A DNA stretch of 64,000 bases, from positions 5,580,001 to 5,644,000 of the forward strand of contig NZ_BJHV01000001.1 of the NCBI RefSeq assembly GCF_005405925.1. Direction: 5' to 3'. Source of the stretch: Streptomyces antimycoticus (GTDB lineage Bacteria; Actinomycetota; Actinomycetes; Streptomycetales; Streptomycetaceae). Under the pieces are notes generated by a model. It saw only the letters and a program-made list of their open reading frames with translations, searched no databases and was not told the DNA's origin. This document shows positions 15,905 through 27,574 of this stretch, one piece after another (position 1 is the first letter of the stretch; every line of letters starts with the position of its first letter). Position numbers and translations under genes: made by a program.

Positions 15905-17503
15905 CTAGTCCGCGTCCGCCGCGAACGGCTTGCTGCTGAAGGCCGTCTTGTCCTTCGTGCCGTCCGTGATCCACCACCACTCGGGACGTTCGCCGTATCG
16001 CGAGAAGGCCAGGCCGGGGCCCCACGCCAGGACGACCTCGTCCTTACCGTCATGATCGAAGTCCGCGACGTCGTAGAGCCGGGCCGCACGCTCGCCCTTA
16101 CGGATCGTCTTGCCGTCCACGACGGAAGGTGCCGCGCGGGTCAAGAGGTGACGCCCGGCGACGCGGATCGTGGCGGAGTGGGAGCTTCGGCGCAGGGTGA
16201 GCAGCTCGACGCCGCCCCGGCCGAGCGAGACGGCCAGCTCATCGGTGCCGTCACCGTTGGTGTCGGCGGCGGCCAGCTTGCCCGACATCCCCGGCATCTT
16301 GAGGGGGTGTGGTGCAAGAGGGCGCGGATCGGCACGCCCCGGCTGCGCCGCCCTCTTGTAGTAGACGCTCACCGTCTTACCGATGTCCGGCCGCTCCGTC
16401 TCGACGCCCGGCTCGTCATTACGGGTGCCGCTGTCGCCGACCGCGACATCGCGGCGGCCGTCGCCGTCGAAGTCGCCGAACGTGATCGCGTTGCCCTCGC
16501 GCAGCCTGCGGCCCTCCGGGCTGAGGCCGTGGGAGCCGGCGGCGAGGAGGGTGGAGCCGGACTGGTCGTTGTCGTTGACCGCGTGCACCACCAGATCGGT
16601 GGCGCGGTGACCGTCGGAGGCGTGGGTGCCGGCGTCGGTGCCGTCCGCGGCGTCGGTGCCGGTGATGGTGTCGGCGATGAGATCGCCGATCTCGCCGTGG
16701 CCGTCCAGCGGGCTCGCGTACGGAACGGTCCGGGCGGCCTTGCCCGCCCGGTTGAACGGCCCGTACAGCACCAGCAGCGAGCGGCGGTCCTCGCGGATCA
16801 GGGCCAGGTCGTGGTGGCCGTCGCCGTTGAAGTCGCCGACGGTCGGGCGCTGGGCGTCCACGCCGTCCTCCGGGCCGGTCAGCTGGACGCGGGCGGCGGA
16901 GCGGGTCCTCCGGGGGCCGCCGGGGCCGCCCCAGGAGATGTAGGGGACGGTCCGGACGGTGGCCTGGGTGCGCTCCGTCTCGCGTTCGTCGAGCGCCTCG
17001 CCCGCCGTGGTGGTGACGTCGGCGTAGCCGTCGCCGTCGAGGTCGGCCGTGGTCACCTCGGTCGCGCCCGCGACGGTGACGTCCTGGGACGGCAGACCGA
17101 GGTCGCGGTGACGGAGCACGGTGCGGGTGGCGGGATTCAGGCCGTGGGACGAGCCGTGGACGAACGCGATCCGGCTGGGCAGCCCCCCTTTGCCGGACGG
17201 GACGGGGAGCCGCAGATCGGGGTAGCCGTCGCCGTTGACGTCATCCGGCAGCCGGCTGCCCTTGCCGTGGGGGACGGGCGCGGTGGCGGTGGGGGTGATG
17301 ACGGACCCGCTGGCGGAGGAGGAGCCGTCGCGCCCGCCCTGTGCGCCGCCGTCCTCGGGGCCGCAGGCGGCGAGCAGCAGCGCCAGACAGGCCGTACCTG
17401 CGGCGATGGAGGCGGTGGGGACGCGGAGGAGGGAGCGGAGTCGGGGGCCCGGGACGCGGCCGGGTGGTGCGGTGGGGGGAGGTGCGGGCGTCATCCGACC
17501 CAC
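15905..17503 (-). CDS. FG-GAP repeat lipoprotein
   Basis: A 532-residue exported protein. After a Pro-rich, Arg-containing start there is a hydrophobic segment ending in the lipobox LLLAAC, so it is a probable lipoprotein. The mature part has at least five calcium-binding FG-GAP/VCBS motifs of the form DVNGDGYPDLRLP, DLDGDGYADVTT, DFNGDGHHDLALI, DFDGDGRRDVAV and DTNGDGTDELAV, which suggest an integrin-like propeller. GTG 17503 and the ATG at 17494 are both possible starts. It faces the SpoIIE-type gene across a repeat-bearing promoter region. Confidence 0.85.
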   Translation of the reverse strand: MGRMTPAPPPTAPPGRVPGPRLRSLLRVPTASIAAGTACLALLLAACGPEDGGAQGGRDGSSSASGSVITPTATAPVPHGKGSRLPDDVNGDGYPDLRLPVPSGKGGLPSRIAFVHGSSHGLNPATRTVLRHRDLGLPSQDVTVAGATEVTTADLDGDGYADVTTTAGEALDERETERTQATVRTVPYISWGGPGGPRRTRSAARVQLTGPEDGVDAQRPTVGDFNGDGHHDLALIREDRRSLLVLYGPFNRAGKAARTVPYASPLDGHGEIGDLIADTITGTDAADGTDAGTHASDGHRATDLVVHAVNDNDQSGSTLLAAGSHGLSPEGRRLREGNAITFGDFDGDGRRDVAVGDSGTRNDEPGVETERPDIGKTVSVYYKRAAQPGRADPRPLAPHPLKMPGMSGKLAAADTNGDGTDELAVSLGRGGVELLTLRRSSHSATIRVAGRHLLTRAAPSVVDGKTIRKGERAARLYDVADFDHDGKDEVVLAWGPGLAFSRYGERPEWWWITDGTKDKTAFSSKPFAADAD

Positions 17504-17582
17504 CTCAACCCATCAGGGCGGCTGAGGCCATGGGGCGCGGCACTTCGTTACGAGGGTGATGCCTGGCGTTTCGTCCATGTCC

Positions 17583-17646
17583 GCTCGATGGTTGTACAGC
17601 TCGATGGTTGTACAGCTCGATGGTTGTACAGCTCGATGGTTGTACA
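17583..17646. repeat. Four perfect 16-bp tandem repeats in a divergent promoter region
   Basis: The unit GCTCGATGGTTGTACA is repeated four times without a mismatch, 80-143 bp from the start of the FG-GAP gene and about 280 bp before the SpoIIE-type gene. Each unit contains the self-complementary TGTACA. The 16-bp period (about 1.5 helical turns) would place sites on alternating faces. Nearby GACCTT-8-AAGGTC (17687-17706) is a second inverted repeat. Confidence 0.9.
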
Positions 17647-17844
17647 GAAGGACGCGGGACCGATCAGTCCGCTTGGCTGTAAAGATGACCTTTTGAGCAC
17701 AAGGTCTGTCCAGGACATTTACCTATGCGCCGTCGGGCATGATCCTGTAGGGAATTCGCAACGTCGTTGTGAGAAGGGATACTTCGCGGCCAGTATCGGT
17801 AGTCGATCGACGCGGAACTTCAACGCGGAAAAGCGGGGGCAGTC

Positions 17845-17919
17845 ATGTGCTTAACGCACGGTGTTCGGGTGACGGGTGAAGCGGCGAGACCGGCGAAAGA
17901 GGGCTCGGGCGGGGTGTAG
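17845..17919 (+). CDS. Possible 24-residue leader peptide containing a TTA codon
   Basis: ATG TGC TTA ACG opens a 24-codon frame (MCLTHGVRVTGE... GSGGV) ending at TAG 17917-17919, five bases before the ATG at 17925 that opens the large phosphatase frame. GCGGGGGCAG upstream could serve as a ribosome site. TTA is the rare codon that needs the bldA tRNA in Streptomyces. If translated, the leader would couple expression of the following gene to bldA. It may also be chance. Confidence 0.35.
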   Translation: MCLTHGVRVTGEAARPAKEGSGGV

Positions 17920-17924
17920 TCGCG

Positions 17925-20900
17925 ATGTCGGACGGGAGCGCTCGGCGCCCAGCGGCGGATGCCGCTCGCCCGCCGCTGAGCGAGGGTGCTAGAAATAACG
18001 ACATGGCCGGACTTTTCGGTCGACCACGGGTTCCGCTGGCCCGCACGATGAACGACTGGCGCCCACGCGGTCGGCGTGAGGGGCCCGGCTCGGCGTGGGA
18101 ACGACGTGGGCGGCGCGTTCAGCAGGACCAGCAGGATCAGCGGGATCAGCGCGGTCAATCCGATCCGCAGGGCTCGCCGGTTCCCCATGACCACTGGGAT
18201 CCGCAGGGCCGGCAGGACGCGTACGCCCAGCGGAGCCCGCAGGAGCGGTCGCTGGTGCGCACCGGCCGGACCGGCCACGGATCCGGTCCAGGCTCCGGCC
18301 ACGGCACCGCTCACGGCTGCGGCTATGGGCGCCCCCGCCGGAACCCGGTGCGCGGCGTGCGCACCGTGGCCGGCCAAGTCTTCGTCCTGCAGGTGGGGGT
18401 CGTGCTGCTGCTGGTCGTCGCGGCCGTGGTGGCACTCGTCCTGCAGTCCCGCTACGACAGCGAGCGGGAGGCCCGTAACCGCTCCATGGCGGTCGCCGAG
18501 AGCTTCGCCAGCGCGCCCGGCATGGTGAGCGCGATCCGCGGGTCCGATCCGAGCGCCGTGCTGCAGCCGCTCGCCGAGCGCGCCCGTAAGGGCTCCCGGG
18601 TCGACTTCGTCGTCGTCATGACGCCCCAGGGGATCCGTTTCACTCACCCCAACCCCGGCCGGATCGGCAAGCACTTCATGGGCAGCATCCGCCCGGCGGC
18701 GGAGGGCCGGACGGTGCAGGAGACCTTCACCGGCACGCTCGGCCTGTCCGTGCGGTCCGTGGTGCCCGTCAAGGACAGCCACGGAAAGGTCGTCGGTCTG
18801 GTCGCGGCCGGTATCACGATCAAGAAGGTCAGCGGTGCGGCCGACCATCAGATGCCGCTGCTGTTCGGCGCGGCCGCGGCCGCGATGGCCCTCGCCACGG
18901 CGGGCACGGCCCTGGTCAGCAGGCGGCTGCGGCGCCAGACCCACGGGCTGGACCCGGCCGAGATGACGCGGATGTACGAGCACCATGACGCGGTGCTGCA
19001 CTCGGTGCGCGAGGGCGTGCTGATCGTCGGCGGCGACCGGCGGCTGGTGCTCGCCAACGACGAGGCGCGCCGGCTCTTCGACCTCCCGCCGGACGCCGAG
19101 GGCCGGCTGGTGTCCGAGCTCGGCTTCGATCCGCACACCGCCGCGCTCCTGGTGTCCGGGCGCCCCGCCACCGACGAGGTCCATACGGCCGGTGAGCGGC
19201 TGTTGTCCGTCAGCCACCGCCCCACCGACCGCGACGGCGGCCCGCCCGGCAGCGTCGCCACCCTGCGCGACACCACGGAGCTGCGCGCGCTGTCCGGCAA
19301 GGTCGACCTCGCGCGCAACCGGCTCAAGCTGCTGTACGACGCGGGCGTCTCCATCGGCACCACGCTGGACGTGGTGCGCACCGCCCAGGAGCTGGCGGAG
19401 TACGCGGTGGCCCGGTTCGCCGACTACGTCTCGGTGGACCTCGCGGACTCGGTGCTGCGCGGCGAGGAGCCCCCGGACGGAGCGGCGGGCACCGGCGCCC
19501 CGGACGCGGACCCGTGGGCCGCTGTGGCGGTCGCCGACGGCGGCCGTACCGTCCTGCGCCGTACGGCCCTCAGCGGCATCCGCGACGACGGCCCGCTCTA
19601 CCCCCTCGGCATGCTGATCGAATTCGGCCCGAGCGCGCCCCAGGCCCGCGGCTTCCGCACCGGAACGGTGACGGTCGAGCCGGTCCTGAGCGACTTCACC
19701 GGCTGGCAGGACCAGGACCCCGAGCACGCCCAGCGGATCGTCGACTACGGCATCCACTCGATGATCACGGTCCCGCTGCGGGCCCGGGGCGTCGTCCTGG
19801 GCGTGGCCAGTTTCATGCGCGCGGAGAAGCCGGAGCCCTTCGAGGAGGACGACATCTCCCTCGCCGAGGAGCTGGTCACCCGGGCCGCCGTCAGCATCGA
19901 CAACGCCCGCCGCTACACCCGTGAGCACACCATGGCGGTCACCCTCCAGCGCAGCCTGCTGCCCCGGATGCTGCCGGAGCAGAACGCGCTGGATGTGGCG
20001 TACCGCTATCTGCCGGCCGAGTCGGGGGTCGGGGGCGACTGGTTCGATGTCATCCCGTTGCCGGGGGCGCGGGTGGCGCTGGTGGTGGGCGATGTCGTCG
20101 GGCATGGCCTGCACGCGGCGGCGACGATGGGGCGGCTGCGGACGGCGGTGCACAACTTCTCCACGCTCGACCTGCCGCCCGATGAGATCTTGTCCCACCT
20201 CGATGACCTGATCGCCCGAATCGACCGGGACGAGGGCCCTGGTGGGCTGGACGGTGACGGCGGTGGGAGCGAGGGGATCACGGGGGCGACGTGTCTGTAC
20301 GCGATCTACGATCCGGTGACGCGGCGGTGCACGATGGCGCGGGCCGGTCATCCGCCGCCCGCGCTGGTGCGTCCGGACGGTTCCGTGGAGTTCCTCGATC
20401 TGCCCGCCGGGCCGCCGCTCGGCCTGGGCGGGCTGCCGTTCGAGACCTCGGAGCTCGAGCTGCCCGAGGGCAGCCATCTGGTGCTCTACACGGACGGGCT
20501 GATCGAGAAGCGCGACCGGGACATCGACACCGGCCTGGAGATGCTGCGAGATGCCCTGTCCCACCCCGGCCGGGCACCCGAGGACGCCTGTACGGCCGTG
20601 CTGGACGCGCTGCTGCCCGACCGCCCGAGCGATGACATCGCGCTGATCGTGGCCCGTACGAGGGTGCTGGAGCCCGGTCTGACCGCCGACTGGGAGGTGG
20701 CCTCCGACCCGTCGCAGGTGGCCGCGGTGCGGGCCGCGGTGGCCCGGAAGCTGGCGGAGTGGGATCTGGGCGATGTCGCGTTCACGACCGAGCTCATCCT
20801 CAGCGAGCTGATCACCAACGCGATCCGCTATGCGACCGGCCCGATCCGGGTGCGGCTGCTCTGCGACCGCAGCCTGATCTGCGAGGTCTTCGACACCAGC

Positions 20901-21071
20901 AGCACCTCCCCGCATCTGCGGTACGCGGGGACGACGGACGAGGGCGGCCGGGGGCTCTTCCTGGTCTCGCAGTTCGCCGACCGCTGGGGCACCCGCTACA
21001 CCTCGGACGGCAAGGTCATCTGGACCGAGCAGGCGCTGCCGTTGTCGAAGAGCGGCAAGCCGCGGTCGTAA
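17925..21071 (+). CDS. Multidomain SpoIIE-type serine phosphatase with ATPase (RsbW-like) domain
   Basis: A large membrane signalling protein of up to 1048 residues; ATG 18003 (MAGLFGRPRVPLART) is an equally possible start. In order: disordered Gln/Asp-rich tail; TM1 about 148-172; extracytoplasmic Cache-like sensor 175-300 (VVVMTPQGIRFTHPNPGRIG); TM2 308-330; PAS 344-450; GAF 462-655; PP2C/SpoIIE domain 670-900 (GDVVGHGLHAAATMG and DDIALIVAR supply metal-binding Asp residues); HATPase_c domain 920-1045 with ELITNAIRY and GGRGLFLV. Such proteins dephosphorylate and bind anti-anti-sigma factors to steer a sigma factor. Input signal unknown. Confidence 0.88.
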   Translation: MSDGSARRPAADAARPPLSEGARNNDMAGLFGRPRVPLARTMNDWRPRGRREGPGSAWERRGRRVQQDQQDQRDQRGQSDPQGSPVPHDHWDPQGRQDAYAQRSPQERSLVRTGRTGHGSGPGSGHGTAHGCGYGRPRRNPVRGVRTVAGQVFVLQVGVVLLLVVAAVVALVLQSRYDSEREARNRSMAVAESFASAPGMVSAIRGSDPSAVLQPLAERARKGSRVDFVVVMTPQGIRFTHPNPGRIGKHFMGSIRPAAEGRTVQETFTGTLGLSVRSVVPVKDSHGKVVGLVAAGITIKKVSGAADHQMPLLFGAAAAAMALATAGTALVSRRLRRQTHGLDPAEMTRMYEHHDAVLHSVREGVLIVGGDRRLVLANDEARRLFDLPPDAEGRLVSELGFDPHTAALLVSGRPATDEVHTAGERLLSVSHRPTDRDGGPPGSVATLRDTTELRALSGKVDLARNRLKLLYDAGVSIGTTLDVVRTAQELAEYAVARFADYVSVDLADSVLRGEEPPDGAAGTGAPDADPWAAVAVADGGRTVLRRTALSGIRDDGPLYPLGMLIEFGPSAPQARGFRTGTVTVEPVLSDFTGWQDQDPEHAQRIVDYGIHSMITVPLRARGVVLGVASFMRAEKPEPFEEDDISLAEELVTRAAVSIDNARRYTREHTMAVTLQRSLLPRMLPEQNALDVAYRYLPAESGVGGDWFDVIPLPGARVALVVGDVVGHGLHAAATMGRLRTAVHNFSTLDLPPDEILSHLDDLIARIDRDEGPGGLDGDGGGSEGITGATCLYAIYDPVTRRCTMARAGHPPPALVRPDGSVEFLDLPAGPPLGLGGLPFETSELELPEGSHLVLYTDGLIEKRDRDIDTGLEMLRDALSHPGRAPEDACTAVLDALLPDRPSDDIALIVARTRVLEPGLTADWEVASDPSQVAAVRAAVARKLAEWDLGDVAFTTELILSELITNAIRYATGPIRVRLLCDRSLICEVFDTSSTSPHLRYAGTTDEGGRGLFLVSQFADRWGTRYTSDGKVIWTEQALPLSKSGKPRS

Positions 21072-21195
21072 GGGTCCTGGGGCCCGTATGGAGGCCGTGA
21101 GGCGCTCACAAGAGCCCTAAGGCGCTCACGGGGCCGTAGGCGCTCCTGAGGGCCGTAAGGGCAATGCGGCCGCCTTACGGCCCCAGCAACAGCGA

Positions 21196-21228
21196 GAAGC
21201 CCGCCCACGGACCCCGTGGGCGGGCTTC
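21196..21228. terminator. Terminator between convergent genes
   Basis: Perfect 13-bp arms GAAGCCCGCCCAC/GTGGGCGGGCTTC with a 7-nt loop, between the phosphatase gene (plus) and the iron-sulfur oxidoreductase (minus). Confidence 0.8.
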
Positions 21229-21255
21229 AGCGCATTGGTTGCGGTGTTTGCGGTG

Positions 21256-23535
21256 CTACTTGGCCGGGGCCGGCTCCGGCGCCTCGGTGTTCTTGCCGCC
21301 GTCCTCCGGCGCGGCCGGCGTCCTCACCGAGTCGAGGAGCAGTTGCGCCACGTCCACGACCTGGAGCTCTTCCTTCGCCTTCCCGTCGTTCTTCTTGCCG
21401 TTGACGGAGTCGGTCAGCATCACCAGGCAGAACGGGCAGGCGGTGGAGACGATGTCCGGGTTGAGGGACAGGGCCTCGTCCACGCGCTCGTTGTTGATGC
21501 GCTTGCCGATCCGCTCCTCCATCCACATCCGGGCGCCGCCCGCGCCACAGCAGAAGCCGCGCTCCTTGTGGCGGTGCATCTCCTCGTTCCGCAGCCCCGG
21601 CACCTTGGCGATGATCTCGCGCGGCGGGGTGTAGACCTTGTTGTGGCGGCCCAGGTAGCAGGGGTCGTGGTAGGTGATCAGACCCTCGACCGGGGTGACC
21701 GGGATCAGCTTGCCCTCGTCGATGAGGTGCTGCAGCAGCTGGGTGTGGTGGATGACCTCGAACTCGCCGCCCAGCTGCGGGTACTCGTTCGCGATCGTGT
21801 TGAAGCAGTGCGGGCAGGTCGCGACGATCTTCTTCTTGGACTTCTCGACCACGACGCCCTCGGCCCCGTCCTCACCTTCGGCGGACTCACCGAAGGCCAT
21901 GTTCAGCATCTCGACGTTCTGCTGGCCGAGCTGCTGGAAGAGGAACTCGTTGCCCAGGCGGCGGGCGGAGTCACCGGTGCACGCCTCGTCGCCGCCCATG
22001 ATCGCGAACTTGACGCCCGCGATGTGCAGCAGCTCCGCGAAGGCCTTGGTGGTCTTCTTCGCCCGGTCCTCCAGGGCGCCCGCGCAGCCGACCCAGTACA
22101 GGTAGTCGACCTCGGTGAGGTCCTCGATGTCCTTGCCGACGACCGGCACCTCGAAGTCGACTTCCTTGGTCCACGCCAGCCGCTGCTTCTTGGCCAGGCC
22201 CCAGGGGTTGCCCTTCTTCTCCAGGTTCTTGAGCATCGTGCCCGCCTCGGACGGGAACGAGGACTCGATCATCACCTGGTAGCGGCGCATGTCCACGATG
22301 TGGTCAACGTGCTCGATGTCCACCGGGCACTGCTCGACGCACGCACCGCAGGTGGTGCAGGACCACAGCACGTCCGGGTCGATGACGCCATTCTCTTCGA
22401 GCGTGCCGATCAGCGGGCGCTCGGCCTCGGCCAGCGCCGACGCGGGCACGTCGGCGAGCTGCTCCTCGCTCGCCTTCTCCTCGCCCTCGGCCGTCTTGCC
22501 GCCACCGGCGAGCAGATACGGCGCCTTGGCGTGCGAGTGGTCGCGCAGCGCCATGATCAGCAGCTTGGGCGACAGCGGCTTGCCGGTGTTCCAGGCGGGG
22601 CACTGCGACTGGCAGCGGCCGCATTCGGTGCAGGTGGAGAAGTCGAGGATGCCCTTCCAGGAGAAGTGCTCGATCTGCGAGACGCCGAACTGGGCGTCCT
22701 CGTCGGGGTCCTCGAAGTCGATCGGCTTGCCCTCGCTCACCATCGGCTGCAGCGCGCCGAGGGCCACCTCGCCGTCCGCGTTGCGCTTGAACCAGATGTT
22801 CGGGAAGGCGAGGAAGCGGTGCCAGGCGATGCTCATGTCGAGGTTGGTGCTGACCGTGATCATCCAGATCATGGTCGTACCGAGCTTGATCATCGCGAAC
22901 AGGTAGGTCAGGTTCTGCACCGTGTCCACGCTGAGGCCGTCGAAGAGCTGGACCAGCGGATACGAGGCGAAGTACGCGGGCTCGTAAGTGTCGACGTGGT
23001 GCAGTGCGCCCTCGGTGCCGCGCAGGGCCATGATCGCGACGCCGATGATGAGGATGACGTACTCGACGAAGTACGCCTGCCAGGCGGTGGAGCCCGCGAA
23101 CCGCGACTTGCGGCCGGCCCGGCTGGGCAGGTTGAGCAGCCGGATCGCCATCAGCGTCAGGATGCCCAGGGTGGTCATCGTGCCGATGAACTCGATGTAC
23201 AGCTCGTAGGGGAGGAAGCCGCCGAGGATCGGCAGCGTCCAGTCCGCCTGGAAGAGCTGGCCGTAGGCGTTGATGATGGTCGGCGGCAGGGTCAGGAAGC
23301 CGATCGCCACAAACCAGTGGGCGACGCCGATCACGCCCCACTTGTTCATGCGGGTGTGCGCGAGGAACTCCCGGGCCAGGGTCACGCTGCGCTGGTAGGG
23401 GTTGTCGATCCTGGCCCCCGCTGGGACCGGCGCGCCGAGCTTGAAGAAGCGCACGAACTGCGCGACGGCCCGGCCGAGCAGGGCAACGCCGACCGCGGTG
23501 AGAACCAGCGACACGATGATCGCGGCGAGTTGCAT
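21256..23535 (-). CDS. Membrane-bound iron-sulfur oxidoreductase (two 4Fe-4S, two CCG domains)
   Basis: A 759-residue protein. Residues 1-260 hold about five membrane helices of the NarI/heme-b type with conserved His residues (VIGVAHWFVAIGFL). Two ferredoxin clusters follow: CTECGRCQSQCP near 305 and CTTCGACVEQCP near 397. The C-terminal half has the cysteine-rich heterodisulfide-reductase-like motifs (YHDPCYLGRHN and GFCCGAGGARMW, plus TACPFCLVMLTD). The layout matches the actinobacterial FadF/HdrD-like family proposed to pass electrons from acyl-CoA dehydrogenases to quinones. A Lys/Ala/Glu-rich tail ends the protein. Electron partners are inferred from the family. Confidence 0.9.
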   Translation of the reverse strand: MQLAAIIVSLVLTAVGVALLGRAVAQFVRFFKLGAPVPAGARIDNPYQRSVTLAREFLAHTRMNKWGVIGVAHWFVAIGFLTLPPTIINAYGQLFQADWTLPILGGFLPYELYIEFIGTMTTLGILTLMAIRLLNLPSRAGRKSRFAGSTAWQAYFVEYVILIIGVAIMALRGTEGALHHVDTYEPAYFASYPLVQLFDGLSVDTVQNLTYLFAMIKLGTTMIWMITVSTNLDMSIAWHRFLAFPNIWFKRNADGEVALGALQPMVSEGKPIDFEDPDEDAQFGVSQIEHFSWKGILDFSTCTECGRCQSQCPAWNTGKPLSPKLLIMALRDHSHAKAPYLLAGGGKTAEGEEKASEEQLADVPASALAEAERPLIGTLEENGVIDPDVLWSCTTCGACVEQCPVDIEHVDHIVDMRRYQVMIESSFPSEAGTMLKNLEKKGNPWGLAKKQRLAWTKEVDFEVPVVGKDIEDLTEVDYLYWVGCAGALEDRAKKTTKAFAELLHIAGVKFAIMGGDEACTGDSARRLGNEFLFQQLGQQNVEMLNMAFGESAEGEDGAEGVVVEKSKKKIVATCPHCFNTIANEYPQLGGEFEVIHHTQLLQHLIDEGKLIPVTPVEGLITYHDPCYLGRHNKVYTPPREIIAKVPGLRNEEMHRHKERGFCCGAGGARMWMEERIGKRINNERVDEALSLNPDIVSTACPFCLVMLTDSVNGKKNDGKAKEELQVVDVAQLLLDSVRTPAAPEDGGKNTEAPEPAPAK

Positions 23536-23709
23536 ATGGGGCTCCTCGAACCTGCGAGCTGGATTACTAAGCAGTAACTTAATCTGGCTTGACCGAGATT
23601 ACCCGCCCGGACGGGGACGCATGTAGTCGACGAGCCGGTGATCTGTGTCGCTCACTTGGCCCCTCCTCCACCTCTTCCACGCTTGGTTGGGCATAAGCCT
23701 CATATAAAA

Positions 23710-23783
23710 CTTGAGTCCTGGCGACTCAGGTCTGTTGACAGCGACGATCGGGCTGATGCACGCTTGAGCCTGTTCCACTCAAT
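23710..23783 (+). promoter_or_regulatory. dnaK promoter region with two HspR boxes (HAIR)
   Basis: Two inverted repeats match the HAIR consensus CTTGAGT-N7-ACTCAAG: CTTGAGT-N7-ACTCAGG at 23710-23730 and CTTGAGC-N7-ACTCAAT at 23763-23783. TTGACA (-35) lies between them at 23735-23740. Binding of HspR would cover the promoter. HspR itself is encoded at the end of the operon, giving a feedback loop; this regulation is established for Streptomyces. Confidence 0.9.
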
Positions 23784-23790
23784 GCTGTAG

Positions 23791-26333
<2,543 letters not shown>

Positions 26334-26378
26334 CGTGACGGTGATCGCGGGAGCAGTAGGAGAGGAGGGACGTCGAGG

Positions 26379-27569
26379 ATGAGCACCAAGGACTTCGTGG
26401 AGAAGGACTACTACAAAGTCCTCGGCGTCCCCAAGGACGCGACCGAGGCGGAGATCAAGAAGGCGTACCGGAAGCTTGCCCGCGAATACCACCCGGACGC
26501 CAACAAGGGCGACGCCAAGGCGGAGGACCGCTTCAAGGAGATCTCCGAGGCCAATGACATCCTCGGCGACCCCAAGCGGCGCAAGGAGTATGACGAGGCC
26601 CGCTCGCTCTTCGGGAACGGCGGATTCCGCCCCGGTCCCGGCGGTCCGGGCGGCACCGGAAGCTTCAACTTCGACCTGGGCGACCTCTTCGGCGGTGCCC
26701 AGGGCGGCGGCGGTGCCGGTGGCGGTGGCGCCGGCGGCTTCGGCGGCGGGCTCGGGGATGTCTTCGGCGGGCTGTTCGGCCGCGGCGGCGCCACCCGCGC
26801 CCAGCCGCGCCGGGGCCAGGACATCGAGTCCGAGGTGACGCTGAGCTTCACCGAGGCCGTCGAGGGGGCCACGGTCCCGCTGCGGATGTCCAGCCAGGCC
26901 CCGTGCAAGGCGTGCTCGGGCACCGGCGACCGGGACGGCACCCCGCGGGTCTGCCCGACCTGTGTCGGCACCGGCCAGGTCAGCCGGGGCGGCGGGGGCG
27001 GCTTCTCGCTCACCGACCCGTGTGTGGAGTGCCGTGGCCGCGGCCTGATCGCTCAGAACCCGTGCGAGACCTGCAAGGGCAGCGGACGAGCCCGTTCCGC
27101 CCGCACCATGCAGGTCCGGATCCCCGCGGGCGTCAGCGACAGCCAGCGGATCCGGCTGCGCGGCAAGGGCGCCCCGGGCGAGACCGGCGGCCCGGCCGGT
27201 GATCTGTATGTGGTCGTGCACGTGGACGCGCATCCGGTCTTCGGCCGTAAGGGCGACAACCTGACCGTCACCGTGCCCGTCACCCTTCCGGAGGCGGCGC
27301 TCGGCGGCGAGATCAAGGTCCCGACCCTGGGTGGCCCGCCGGTCACCCTGAAGCTGCCGCCCGGCACGCCCAACGGACGGACGATGCGCGCCCGTGGCAA
27401 GGGTGCGGTCCGTAAGGACGGCACCCGCGGAGATCTGCTGGTCACCGTCGAGGTCACGGTGCCGCATGAGCTGAGCGACACGGCGCGGGACGCGCTGGAG
27501 TCGTATCGCGAGGCGACCGTGGGAGAGGACCCACGGGCGGAGCTGTTCAAGGCCGCGAAGGGAGCGTGA
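26379..27569 (+). CDS. dnaJ: Chaperone DnaJ (Hsp40)
   Basis: A 396-residue type I J-protein that delivers substrates to DnaK and triggers its ATPase. J-domain with HPD in AREYHPDANKGD; Gly/Phe-rich linker (about residues 80-145); four zinc-binding repeats CKACSGTG, CPTCVGTG, CVECRGRG and CETCKGSG; then two C-terminal beta domains with LPPGTPNGRTMRARGKG. ATG 26379 follows AGGAGAGGAGGG. A 45-bp gap separates it from grpE. Confidence 0.98.
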   Translation: MSTKDFVEKDYYKVLGVPKDATEAEIKKAYRKLAREYHPDANKGDAKAEDRFKEISEANDILGDPKRRKEYDEARSLFGNGGFRPGPGGPGGTGSFNFDLGDLFGGAQGGGGAGGGGAGGFGGGLGDVFGGLFGRGGATRAQPRRGQDIESEVTLSFTEAVEGATVPLRMSSQAPCKACSGTGDRDGTPRVCPTCVGTGQVSRGGGGGFSLTDPCVECRGRGLIAQNPCETCKGSGRARSARTMQVRIPAGVSDSQRIRLRGKGAPGETGGPAGDLYVVVHVDAHPVFGRKGDNLTVTVPVTLPEAALGGEIKVPTLGGPPVTLKLPPGTPNGRTMRARGKGAVRKDGTRGDLLVTVEVTVPHELSDTARDALESYREATVGEDPRAELFKAAKGA

Positions 27570-27574
27570 CCCCA

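Noticed and set aside
17820..20915. A 1031-residue minus-strand open frame across the SpoIIE-type gene
   Set aside because: It mirrors a real gene on the plus strand, has no ribosome site and no family motif; long antisense frames are normal in GC-rich DNA.
21235..23577. A 780-residue plus-strand frame opposite the iron-sulfur oxidoreductase
   Set aside because: Shadow of a well-supported minus-strand gene with clear Cys motifs.
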